NCBI GenBank assembly: GCA_001599715.1
Contig: BCHU01000017.1
Coordinates: 124,001-188,000, forward strand
DNA length: 64,000 nucleotides
Reading direction: 5' to 3'
From: Phaeotremella fagi
Lineage: Eukaryota; Basidiomycota; Tremellomycetes; Tremellales; Phaeotremellaceae
The translations under genes and the position numbers were made by a program. The notes below the pieces were generated by a model. The model saw nothing but the letters and a program-made list of their open reading frames with translations, did no database searches and had not been told where the DNA came from. Shown here one piece after another: positions 33,251-44,151 of the stretch. Numbering within the stretch: the stretch's first letter is position 1; every line of letters begins with the position of its first letter.

Positions 33251-35753
33251 CTAAAACCCAGGTCCATTAGGTACGAATCCCAAATCATAAATGTTTCTTT
33301 CGAAATCTTGTAAATGAGGATCCTGGTTCCATAAAGCGATCTAACGGTGATACGTTAGTGAAATCAATTACCCCACATATCGGTGAACGTGACATACCTC
33401 AATAGGACTTTGTTCCCAATTGGGTCTAACTCTACGTTCGGGTTTAGGTTTCAGACTGTTCTCACCGTCTGTCATTGACGACTGTGAATTCTCGATTTCC
33501 CATTGAGTCTCTAATTTCTTGTATTCGTTTTCTTCAATTTCAGATTCGATCTTATCTTGTTTCTTCCTTTCTTCGGATCTTGGATCGATGTAATCTAAGT
33601 CGATACTGAAGTTAAAAGGTCAATACCATTACCCAATTAAAACCAAATTAGGAAACCACCTACCAAAGAGCTGAGATCCAACCACCATGATATTTAACTT
33701 TAACCCCTCGTTCCCTAACCGCGCGTCTCATAATCATCTCCTTCGCCGGTGCCCTAGCAACTCCGTATTCATCAGCATCAGCCAACATATCACAATCGAC
33801 ATCCCCCAACCCTCTCTTCTCATCATCAACCGGTCTACTCAACGGTTCACCAAGTCTAGCCGTTGACCCATCAGCCGGCCAAACATTGAACAAAGGTAAT
33901 TGTTTCGTTCGACCCCATGAGAATCCCCTGCCTACACCTGATGGGATCTGTTTGAGTAGGTTGTAATGCACGAACAAGGGTTCACCGTATGAATCGTGTT
34001 GGATCATTGTGTGAGCGCAGAAATCGCCTGAAGCTGTTCCGGAGGGTAGGGCACCTGCACCAACCCATCTTCCTGGGACTGCCCATCTTTTTCTTAACAT
34101 CAACATAGCCCATCTGAAAATGTCTTTGTCGCCGTCAGAGAACCAGAACCACTAGGTGAAGAGTTAGCTGTTAACGTTAAAGATGATATGACCACTTACC
34201 CATTCATGTCTTTCAAGCATGTACTGAACTAGCAAGAAAACGTCAAGATGCAATTTCTTGTCGATAAACATTTGTCCAGTCTCCATCTCCCATTCATTAC
34301 GACATTTAACACCCATAATAGCCCACATGGGGTTATTCGCACTAGTCTTCCAATAATCCGGTGTAGCAAAGATACCCAAACGTTTATAATTCGGTGATTC
34401 GAACATGTATTCGGGGTCTCTAGTGGGGATCGAATCGGAGTCCTAGTTTGGGGTGTATCAGTGTTGATCGATTAGAGGCTTTGTAGTACTTACCAAATAG
34501 AGAACCTCTCTCCATGGACATTGGACGACGGCGATGGCTTTCAGATGATAACTCTTGTTTTTACCTTCATCCTTCTCTTGACCTTCAGCTTCGACGAGTT
34601 CAGCCCCCAACTCCTCAAGATCCCTAACGATATCGTTATCAGGATCAGGACGTTCAGATGGGAAATGATACTATCAACAAGTCAACATCAACACCCCTGC
34701 GTAAACCTTTTACCCACAATCTGAACAGGTAAAGTACTACCATAACTTCTCAACATCTGTAAAGTCCATTTAACTCTTCGGAGTGTATCAGCGTTCCCAG
34801 CTACGAAAACTATTCCTCGACCTGAACCGTATCTCTCATGTAAACCTTGTTCAAGTACGTCTTCCATGTGATTAATCAACAACATCCGATTTTCATGTAA
34901 AGAAGTTCTGTTCATTGTTGCCCAGACGTTAGCTGATTTCTGAATCATGTGGGTGTTATGCTGTTCATGGATAGTCGAGCATTGCTACAAAGCTCATCAG
35001 TTCAGGTTCGTGTGAGAATGACCATACCTCCAAATTCCATTGGACGAAACCACCTAATTCAACTTCACCTTCCACCTCCCCTCGTCCACCCGGAGCTTGT
35101 TTCCAAACTTCCAACCGATCTCTCAAACCAGTAGAAACAGGTAACGAGTCACTCGAAATGTCAATCTCCCTTTTACCGGCTTGTAAACCTGAGGCGTAGA
35201 CCTGATGAATTGGTGTTTTTGAGTTGGATTTGGATTTGGAGGTTGGGTTTTTGAATGGAATTGGGAAATTCCATTTTTGGGGGATGACAGGTAACAACCT
35301 TGAATCGTTTGAAGATGTTTCGGACAATTCTTGGATTTCATGTGTCTAAAAAGTCAACGTCAAAAATCTACTAAAAACATGTTAAAACTTGAATCCAGGA
35401 CCCACATTAAATCGATGAACATAAACGAACAACAAAAACCCCAAAAAAAGAATAACCAAACTACTCAATCTTTTCCCGAACCCAGTTAAAACGAATTTGG
35501 AATTCTTATTACCAAAACAGAACAATCTGAATCTAGTCAACCAATTCCGATTCGAGGGGAAGGGATAACTCATACTAGAACTTGAACCTTCTTCTAGTGA
35601 ATTTGGTGAAGGGGAAGGGGGTAGGAGGGGTGATAAAGAGTTGATTCGATTTGGTGAGGGTGATGTCTCCTCTGAAGAAGAGTGATAAGGTGAAACGAAG
35701 AATTTCGATTTTTCTTGGTTGGTCAATGGTAAAGTTAATTTCGTTGGTCTCAT
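33251..35753 (-). CDS. GT71 alpha-mannosyltransferase (Mnn1/Mnn2 family)
   Basis: Type II Golgi membrane glycosyltransferase using GDP-mannose. Exons: 35753-35406, 35345-35028, 34984-34718, 34670-34494, 34442-34200, 34151-33664, 33605-33398, 33340-33251 (712 aa). Short cytosolic Ser/Pro-rich tail, membrane anchor at about residues 95-112 (LSSLVILFLGFLLFVYVH), stem, then the catalytic domain: GRGIVFVAGN, VVQCPWREVLYL-DSDSIP (metal-binding DxD as D371-S-D373), FATPDYWKTSANNPMWAIMG and EMETGQMFIDKK, the GT71 signature. The first exon must end at 35406 (GTGGGT donor); continuing gives a stop within a few codons. Likely builds mannose side chains on cell-wall or capsule glycans; exact linkage cannot be told. 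Confidence 0.92.
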
Positions 35754-36382
35754 TGTTTGGTCGGTTGTTGGTTCTTGCGATGGTGGTGTGTGGTGGTGAT
35801 GATTTAGATGGTATGGAGATTAAGATTGGATGCTGATGAGATCATTTATAAATTATGATTTTTTATCTCGTTGATATGGAATTTATAGTATCCAGTATCC
35901 AAGTGACCGCGATTAAAATGTAACCGATCGCAGTAGCGGTGTGAAATGTGACTACTGAACTACTGAACACAGTCAAAAACTTGAAACGAGGTGAGATTGA
36001 TTTGATTTTTTGGGGGGTACTGCGTAAATTGTGTCGCAATCAAGATCTTTTAGAAGGGATATGAAACGAGTTCAACGGTTGGAATTCTGGATTCAGTTGG
36101 GAGATGTAGATGGTGTTGCTGGTGGTGATATCATTGCTTAAGTAATTGTAACTATAACTCTAACTGTGTCTGTAACTGTAACTGATGAACACTACACTTA
36201 ACCTACTTGCCATCTCTATGAACGTTTTATTATCGCAGTAAAAAAACAGTATTAACGTCATCCAGAGAAAACTAAACCGTGCCTGAGAATCTATTTAGGA
36301 TTAATGGTACCGCAGGGCGCAGGGCGCAGCGTGGTCGTGGTCGTGGCAGTATTCATCACCTCAAGTACAAAGTCCACTCCCC
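35754..36382. other. Spacer, mannosyltransferase 5' / eIF2B gamma 3'
   Basis: 629 bp. Contains an interrupted TAACTG repeat (about 36138-36185) and a GC-rich GCAGGGC...GTCGTGG stretch at 36314-36346. No coding signal. Confidence 0.4.
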
Positions 36383-38267
36383 CTAAGCCTCCTGTCCAGC
36401 AACCAATCTCTCAGCTTTAACGACGACCCCAGCCTTAGCTTCGAACCCCATCCCAAACTCGCAATCTTTGATATTAGCTTTCTCGCCTATCCTAACGTTC
36501 GAACACAGGATGGCGTTTTCCAATCGTGCACTAGGCGTTTGTCAGCAAAAAATTAAATGAGACCACCTTACTTCTCCTCGACAGTCACGAAATCCCATAG
36601 AACACATCCAGTGATCTTAGCTCCTCTGCCTATAACGCAGTGTCGACCAATAACGCTTTTCTTGATACTAGCTCTTTCCCCTACTTTCGTGGATTCCCCG
36701 ATAAGACTATCAGGTGAGATCTGCGCTGTTGACGAGATCTCATCCGAACCAGTGTTGGGGTTGGGAATGGTAGCACTCGCGTTGCCACTGGTCAACGATC
36801 TAAGTCTTCGACGGTTCAATTCCCAATATCCAGAAACTGTATTTGCACGAATCAGATATTCAGGTTCGGAGGTTGTAGCTGGTTTCTTTGTAGGGTCTTC
36901 GAGTTGAGGTTTGATTATCATGACTTGACATTTCCATTGAGGTTTGTTTTTTGACGATGATTTAGATTTCCTCGAACGTCTCGATAAAACGGTTGATGAA
37001 TTTAGATCATTGTCCGAAGCTGAGGTTGAGATTGGTTGATTGTCATCAGGGTTTGTGTTCGGTATCGAAGAAGTATATGTCGATGTCGTTGATCTTGCAA
37101 GTGCTTCAGCCAAGGGATCGTTGTTAGGTGGATTAAGAACTGTACCATCATCAGTCTTTTAACAGGTTTGAAAATTGAGAGACAGACATACGATTCCCTT
37201 TATCGAAACCTTTTTGCCATGCTCCCTTGATTAACCATGGAACGATTTGTTCGCGTAGACTGTCTAAATCGTTGGATTCCCTGGATGATATTAGGTCGAG
37301 GACGGTATTTCTGAAAACGTAGATATGAGCGTCGAGTAATGATGTCGTTAGGGTTAGTGTGGGGTGGCTTAATGGAAATCACATTATCAGTGGAGTTGCG
37401 AATTGAGATTTCGTCGTGAGACGGCGGACTCACGAGGTAATCAATTTCATCCGTAGTTCCAAATCCTCCTCTAAAGATTCTAATGGTTTGATCAAAAGTA
37501 TCTCTTCAGTTGATTTATCCAAAGCGACAAGGATTTTCTCGTCATCTAAGGTAGTGTCAGATAAAACCCCCGGCATATCACATACCATCTTTAACCGATT
37601 CTGTGGGTTCATAGAAAACGGAAGTGAGAATTGCATCAGGTGTCGAACGATGTTTATCAAGTATCTTCGAGAGGGGTAAAGAAGTTGGTGTAGATATATC
37701 ACAAGGAAGAAGCACGAAATCGGTCTACAGAGTACAATCAATAATGTAAAAAAAATTCTTACCCACCTTGATGAAAGATTTGAAACTTTTCAAAATCCTA
37801 GCGGTCCCCTCTAAAACCTCTTGATCGTCTTCACCGTCCGTATCCCTCTTAAGCTGAATCTTTATATTCGGATGAGTGGATTTCGAATATGATTCTTGAA
37901 GATGATTATGGAGTGGTTGATATGATTTCGGTGTTGAGATGATTAATATATCTGGGGGAGTTTATTTCAATCAGCCAAAACAAATCAACTGTTTTTGGTT
38001 GGATTTAGTTACCTGTTAATCCCGATTCGAGGACCCAGTCTAGGACACCGTTTATGATCGGGATCCCACCGACTGGGATGAGAGCTTTGGAAACGGCGTT
38101 GATACCCTCGTTAAGGGGGTAGAGACTATCACGAGTAGGTCAGAATTGATCAAAAGAGGTTTGGGCTGGGTAGGGTTGACTCACTTGGTCCCTTGACCTA
38201 CTAAGATGACCACCGTGAAATCTTTTTCTAAAACTTTTTTGGATGAGGGGAACAAATCTACTGTCAT
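36383..38267 (-). CDS. GCD1: Translation initiation factor eIF2B gamma subunit
   Basis: Part of the eIF2 guanine-nucleotide exchange factor; in the eIF2B decamer gamma pairs with the catalytic epsilon subunit. Exons: 38267-38185, 38125-38013, 37951-37767, 37724-37586, 37545-37434, 37367-37192, 37139-36572, 36530-36383 (507 aa). N-terminal nucleotidyltransferase-like domain: FTVVILVGQGT-NLYPLNEG, SKALIPVGGIPIINGVLDWV, FVLLPCDIST. C-terminal left-handed beta helix: LIGESTKVGERASIKKSVIG, CVIGRGAKITGCVLWDFVTV, NAILCSNVRIGEKANIKDCE. A disordered insert with basic SRRSRKSKSSSKNK lies between the two. One intron uses an AAG acceptor at 37368-37370. No W2/HEAT domain, which separates gamma from epsilon. 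Confidence 0.92.
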
Positions 38268-39672
38268 CTTTGGTTATGACTCTTCGTTAGATGTGAATTA
38301 GATAAATTGTTGACTTTACAACAAAAGAATTAAGTTGACTCTACGAGTCAAATTGTTACTGTGGGGCCCTATTTGGTTTTGACTGCAGGAAAAAGAGAAG
38401 GCTCATGTATGCAAGAAAATCAACGATTCATGATATGATACATATACAGACAAGATAACTACAGAAGAACGTAGGGGACCTAAGGACAATCAGTTGAATT
38501 CCAATCGACCACCATCAAGAGACGTAGGAATGAGGAAAGAGCTGTGTCCATAAACGAGTCTACGGTGCTAGTACCGTGCCCACGCTGGGCTAGCAGCGTC
38601 CACACCAGTTCAAGCTCTCTGCGATCGCTGCTTCAACACGCTGCGCACCCAGCTTCAACGCTCTTTGAGCTCACTGCGCTTGCGGCTTCAACGCTCGCTG
38701 CGCTCGCGACGTACCCGCTCAGTCACGATGTATAACACCAGATCCAACCCCCCGTCTACTTTTGTACACGAGACGTTTGGGATAGGGGAAGGGGTAAGTC
38801 CGCCCATCGGATTGTTTTCTTCATAGCGGGGGGTAGGGGGGGGGGGGCGGTGGAGGGTGAAAGTGGACTTACGGCTTGAAGGGGGTACTAAAGTAATCCA
38901 GGTCAGCTATATCCCAAATCGTTCATGCAGATTATTATGGAACAAGTATAAGGTAGAGGAGCGCTCAGCCAAGGCTGAAGTTTCTCGCCATTTGATATAT
39001 AGATATCATATTTCGAATGAGGTAAAGTATGGTAAGATGTTTTATCGTCATCGCGCTGGGTTGGGAGTGGGAGAGGGGAGGATAAAGGGGGAGGACTTAC
39101 GAATGAGAATGGAGGGAGAAATTGTTACATGACTATTGGTATTCTGTTAGTAAACGTAGTTCTACCACAACGAACAACGAGTTAGAGACGGTATACAAGT
39201 CAGATCATGTGTAAAAATGTTTCCTCTAGTTATATCGATTCCTAGGTCGATACTTGGATCTGCAACGAAGTCGTTGAGTTCCTAGTTCGGAGTTGGATTG
39301 TTATGATCATCAGGATGGGGAGGGGGAGGTGTTGAGGGAGAGAGTGGGAGTGACTTACCTATATACTAACTACTATATGATATGGATAACACAATGATCA
39401 ACCACCAAGTGAAGCTTTTAGAGTGCGAGTTTGTGGTATTTCAACAACACATGTGCCTCATACTATAACACCGAAATCCCGCTGCCCGCAGACCGAGGTT
39501 CCACGTTGTTGCCTTGTTCTTGTTCTTCTACCTTCCACGTCAACTCTATCTCTTCTTCTTCTTCTATTCTCTACTTTTATCATCTATCTATCTCTGTATT
39601 TGTACTTTTATCTTCCCTTCTATACCTATCAACAACCAGTCCAGTCTCAATCAAGTCCTATACCCACCACCA
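38268..39672. other. Long divergent spacer, eIF2B gamma / bZIP gene
   Basis: 1,405 bp between divergent starts. Includes a GC-rich imperfect repeat (38607-38709), a poly-G patch at 38829-38849 and a CT-rich leader just before the bZIP ATG. A 5-codon ATG frame lies near 39450 in the likely bZIP leader. Other open frames here have no motif. Confidence 0.4.
38607..38709. repeat. GC-rich imperfect minisatellite, about four units
   Basis: Four imperfect units of 22-33 bp, each starting with a variant of GCTTCAACGCTC and ending in a CTGCGC(T/A)-type block. Base composition is far above the surroundings. Some units are near-palindromic (CGCTCGCTGCGCTCGCG). Confidence 0.55.
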
Positions 39673-41139
39673 ATGTCCTCCACTTCCACAGCCTCATCCT
39701 CAAAACGTCCGTCCCCAACCACCACCACCACCAATCCATCCACCAAACGACCCCGTCAATCGTCTTCTTCACTCCACACCCCCGAAGAAGATGATTCAGA
39801 GAACGACGAGCCAAATGTCAACGATGGTGATGATGAACAGAAAGCTAAGATAGCCAGACGTGAAGCCAGAGTAAGTTTTACATTTTGCACCGCCACCCAA
39901 CCAGTACAATACTAAACTCCCGCAGACCCTTCGTAACAGAGAATCAGCCCAACGGTCACGAAACCAACGTAAAGCCCATCTCGTCTACCTAGAAAACCGA
40001 GTTCAAGAGCTTGAGAAGGAGAATCAATTACTCAAGAGTTTGAACTCAACTGCCGGTCTTACTTCACCAACTCAATCGGTTATTTCCTTAGCCTCCCTTG
40101 GTTTAGGTCTCGAAATGAATCAAACTACAGGTGTCAACTTGGCTAACGTAGCTCCACCACCTGTAGATCTTGATTTAGATCTTGATACGGATGTTAAACC
40201 TGTTATCAAATCTGAGTTAACATCTGGTTTATCACTTGAGGCTGAGAATCTGGCTTTACGTGAACGTGTTCAATTACTCGAAGCTTTGGTTAAGAATTGT
40301 GTCGCTCTTTCTCAACTTGGTTCGATCACTTCTAATCCATTAGTTCAACAAACTCCCAATCTTACTTGGGACAACTCATTCTCTCAACCAACTCAACTCA
40401 CACTACCTGAAACTGGGTTAAACTTAACCCTCTCACCGAACCTATACCCAATCAACGCTAACGACAATATCATCACTACCAATCTCCCACTCCCTCTCCC
40501 AATGTCATCATCACCATCAACCATCCCAACCCAAACCCAAGAAGAAACTCTGAACCCCCTCGCTCGCCACCCAGCAGTGGTGGCGACCCAGTTTAAACTT
40601 TCAAATCAACAACTCCTCTCTCCATCAGATCTCCCCTCAAGGGTCGAGAACGATGTCGAAAGAGAAATCGTTGACGATTGGAATTTAAATATGGCCCTGC
40701 AGCGGGCGAGGTGGAATCATTTAAAGATTTCTTCATCGGCGGTGGAAACGGGAACGGGACCGGTGACGAATTTGGACAAGAAATTACAGGAGAGATTAAA
40801 AACGGTAGCGAGGATTATATGCGCTTTGGCGAGAATTCGTGGATTCCAGGGAACGACAATGGCCACGGGATTGAATTCAGGTTTGAAGAGTTGGAAGGGA
40901 CGGGGACAGCGACGGGGACGGGGACGGGTGTTGAATCGGAATACAACATTATGGGATTCGAACGATCAGAAGAGATATCTGAGAAATGGGATGAGGAGAT
41001 GAAATCTTTGATGGAGGATTTGGAGAGACGGGCGGAAGGTGGGACTGGGGTCGGAACTGGGAGTGAAGGTGGGCAGGGGGTGTACGATCAAATTGAAAAT
41101 CAAGATTGGAGGATGAACAATATAGTTGGAGTTTGGTAA
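39673..41139 (+). CDS. HXL1: bZIP factor of the HAC1/HXL1 type, Ire1-spliced C-terminus
   Basis: Unfolded-protein-response transcription factor. Conventional exons 39673-39870 and 39926 onward. bZIP domain: basic region NRESAQRSRNQRKAHLVYLE (N-x7-R), then a leucine zipper VQELEKENQLLKSLN. The unspliced frame runs to a stop at 41002 (424 aa) with a poor, Arg-rich end. Removing 40575-40699 at two CNG|CNGN hairpins (separate entry) changes frame and gives 428 aa ending at 41139 with an acidic Gly/Glu-rich tail (FKDFFIGGGNGNGTGDEFGQ, EISEKWDEEMKSLMEDLERR). 125 nt is 2 mod 3, exactly what the switch needs. This architecture is known from yeast HAC1, metazoan XBP1 and Cryptococcus HXL1; the assignment here rests on sequence only. 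Confidence 0.88.
40565..40707 (+). promoter_or_regulatory. Ire1-type non-canonical intron with two loop sites
   Basis: The 5' hairpin at 40565-40585 has a perfect 7-bp stem CGCCACC/GGTGGCG around the 7-nt loop CAGCAGT; cutting after G40574 fits CNG|CNGN. The 3' hairpin at 40694-40707 has loop CTGCAGC closed by a short GC stem (GCCC/GGGC); cutting after G40699 fits the same rule, and this loop is the same as the XBP1 3' loop. Intron 40575-40699, 125 nt, without GT-AG ends. Joining gives ...CAC CCA G|CA GCG GGC..., in frame with the acidic tail. Confidence 0.82.
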
Positions 41140-41578
41140 ATAAGTGGGCGAGTGGTATTGGGATGATTAAGGGAAGTATCGAGTAGAGGGGGATAGAGGT
41201 AACTTTGATCTACGTACGCTGAGACACCAAACACCCGCTCATCGAAAGGTTCGAGCCGTGTCATGTCGAAGTGGAAGTGGATTGAGTGTACACTTTGTTC
41301 CGTTTCTATAAGATAGTTCGCGAGTCGTTCTGGTTCGCTTTTTCACTTTTGGACTTGTACTTTCTTCTGTTTGTTTAGATTTCAATAGTTGATTTGATTT
41401 TTGTTACTGTGTTGGTAGATAGATTTGATAGTGAAGATGCTAGATGCAATGTTCCACCCACCCACTCCACTGCAGCGATCCCGGGTAATCCTAAGGCACG
41501 TTAACAACAACATTTACATGTCATCTCAAACATCCATCCTATGTTCTAAAATAACATACATTGAAAACCAACGTAAGG
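41140..41578. other. Spacer, bZIP gene / MON1
   Basis: 439 bp, same-strand neighbours; bZIP 3' end and MON1 promoter. Nothing else seen. Confidence 0.4.
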
Positions 41579-43803
41579 ATGTCACCAGACCTACCTCCCC
41601 CAACAGAAAAGAAATATGTTCCCAATCCCAGTTCCAGTTCCAGTTCGGGTTCACCGTTGAAACCCCCAAAAGTGAAAGCTACATCTTCGAAAACGAATAT
41701 CCACGGTAGGTCGGTCGTCGTCGTCGGTCGAGATGTTATAGACTCTGACCCAGGTTTAGTCGAAAGTTATGGGTCTAGGAGTGGGAGTTTGAATACCTCT
41801 CGACGATCTAGTTTCGGTTCTGGCTCGGGGAAAGAGAAGGAGGTGGAAATCCATGAGATTGGTATGTCACCCCCATTTAGGTCTGATGCTAAGTTTCGAA
41901 GTGGATAATGGATTATCGAGAGATAGATCACCGAGACGGTATTACGTCCTAACAAACGCCGGGAAACCAGTTTACAAATCTACGTCAACGTGGGTAACTT
42001 ACCATCTAACCGTCTAACTTTTATTAGGAAAGATAACGACGACGACCAAGTGACGACGTTAATGGGAATCGTCCAAGCTCTAATTTCAATCTTTGAAGAA
42101 TCAGACGATAAATTACGGTACGCCCGCCCGTTTCCTCTCTCATGATCAGTGCTAAGTACTTGGGTAGATCCGTTACAAGGGGTAAAAGTCGAATTGGATT
42201 TTTGATCAAGGACCCGTTGTACTTGTTTGGGATTAGTGATTGGGGTGAACCGGAGCATGTTGTGGGTCTATCTCTTTGTATTATTAAATTGTATTCACTG
42301 ATCACTCCATAGCTCCGTGGTCATCTAGAATACATCCATCTGCAAATCATCTCCGTCATCTCCTCTAAACAATTGAAAAAAGTTTTCGAACGACGTTCGA
42401 ATTTCGATTTATCGAGGTTGTTAGAGGGTACCCCTCCTCCTCCACTTTCATTGTTTGAAAACTGACGGTAGATTTGGCAGGGACCGAACCATTCCTTAAC
42501 GGAATCGTCGCCAAGTGTCAAGAGGATTTCACGTTCTTGACCTCGACTTTACAACCGCTTCGATGTGCTCCTGGCTTAAGGGAGGAAGCTGCTGGAGCTT
42601 TGATGCCCCCGAATCGATTCAAGGTTGGTCAACACGGTTGAGTCCCACTAACCAAACATAGGACCTCCTCTACGTCCTCTTGATAGCAGCAGGGAAAATC
42701 GTTACCCTCCTCCGACCACGTAAACATTCAATCCATCCTTCAGGTGGGTCCCCTTGCTAAAATCAAACTGATGAATTGAATTAGACCTCCATTTGCTACT
42801 GAACATTCTGTCAAGTTCGAAAACGTTGACTAAGAATGAAACTTGGTTACCGATCTGTTTTCCTAAATTCAATTCTGAAGGTTTCGTTCATGCTTATATA
42901 AGTTTTGTTGGTGCGCCTCCTCCCCCTCCGGAGGGTGAGGAAGAGGGGGGTGAGGTGGGGTTAGTGTTCGTCAGTGCTGATAGGGATTCTTTTGAAGATC
43001 TACGTGGATTCAGGGGAGTCGTTTTGGAGGTCAGTCCTCCTTCGTCTTGGGGTATTTGGTGGTGTTGAACTGATGATGAAATAGAAATTAATGAAGGATA
43101 GAGTCTTGGAGAGGATCAAAGATTCCATCCCTGCACATCCTTATTCAGTTTGTACGTCGACGTCCCCTCCACCCATACCTGATAATCGAATTGACAGAGA
43201 TATCTTGTAGCGTTACTAGGCACACCGGGTCTCCGCCATTTTATCTACAAATCAAGATCGAACGTTCAGTTGACTATGCCTGTTTGGGAGGATCCTTATG
43301 AGAATCAGAATGATCGGTGGAGGTGGGTGTTGGGTCCTTTTCTTTTTGGGGGGTTGAGTTTTCTTTGTTGGACTGGCTGGTTGGCTCTTTACCCTTTCAC
43401 ACACTCTGTCACTACACCCTGCTCATTCGTTTATTACCAACCCCCTTGACCCTACACTCACCCGCTTATACACCCCGGCTCGCTCGCTAACGCTCCCTCG
43501 CAGACTCATCACAATCTATCAAAAACTCTACGACTCGATCCACGCGCGTTCAGGTCAAAACACGACCCTCAAACTGATCTACATCAAAACAGAGAAAGAA
43601 GCTTGTTTAGCTTGGGTAGGTCTCTCCCGACTTAAACTAAGTCACATACTCATATGGAACAGATAACCAAACCGTTCGAACTCTACCTCACTACCTCACC
43701 TCATCTAAACAAATCAGCTGTAGTTGGGATAGCTAACCAGATCGTTCGATGGATCAATTTGGAGGAAGGAAAGTTGTTCTTGAAAGAGGCACCGGTGTTT
43801 TGA
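41579..43803 (+). CDS. MON1: Vacuolar fusion protein Mon1
   Basis: Mon1 pairs with Ccz1 as the GDP/GTP exchange factor for Ypt7/Rab7 on late endosomes and the vacuole. Twelve exons: 41579-41861, 41902-41989, 42028-42117, 42168-42261, 42313-42427, 42481-42623, 42662-42743, 42785-43029, 43085-43151, 43211-43322, 43504-43615, 43663-43803 (523 aa). Three longin-like domains in order: RRYYVLTNAGKPVYKSTST and TTLMGIVQALISIFEESDDK; IKDPLYLFGISDWGEPEHV-LRGHLEYIHLQIISVISSKQ; DLLYVLLIAAGKIVTLLRPR, DLHLLLNILSSS, WLPICFPKFNSEGFVHAYIS; ending PGLRHFIYKSRSNVQ, KPFELYLTTSP and VRWINLEEGKLFL. These are hallmark Mon1 blocks. Intron 10 (43323-43503) is long at 181 nt. An AAG acceptor precedes exon 2. Confidence 0.93.
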
Positions 43804-44151
43804 CCGTATTCGTCAGATTTGGCTGTTGTATTCAGTGGACGGTTGTATTGAGTTGGAAATCAATTGAAATTTAGGCCACGTTTGCATGGTACCGTCTGAA
43901 CTTGGGTTTTGGCGTTGCTTGTAGTTCAGTACTGAATGGTGATTATGTCAACTTGCATTCTATCTATCTACAGTACCGAATGAATGGACGTTGAAGGAGT
44001 ACTGTCACTTCACGCGTAGATCTAGAATCCTATGAACCGTGCCTGAAATAAACTTTACCCTTGTTAGTGTGTTCGTACGAAGCTTAAAAGATAAACACCT
44101 CCATTTCACATAAATTCCCATTTACATTTTTATACATCTACATCTATCATC
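43804..44151. other. Spacer, MON1 / unknown gene
   Basis: 348 bp between same-strand genes. Nothing recognised. Confidence 0.4.

Noticed and set aside
38857..39132. 91-codon frame in the spacer before the bZIP gene
   Set aside because: Composition follows the purine-rich DNA and no motif is present.
40040..41002. Unspliced bZIP frame as the only product
   Set aside because: After 40574 it becomes Arg-rich and low quality, while the frame reached by removing the hairpin-bounded 125 nt is acidic and longer. The unspliced form is probably the uninduced product.
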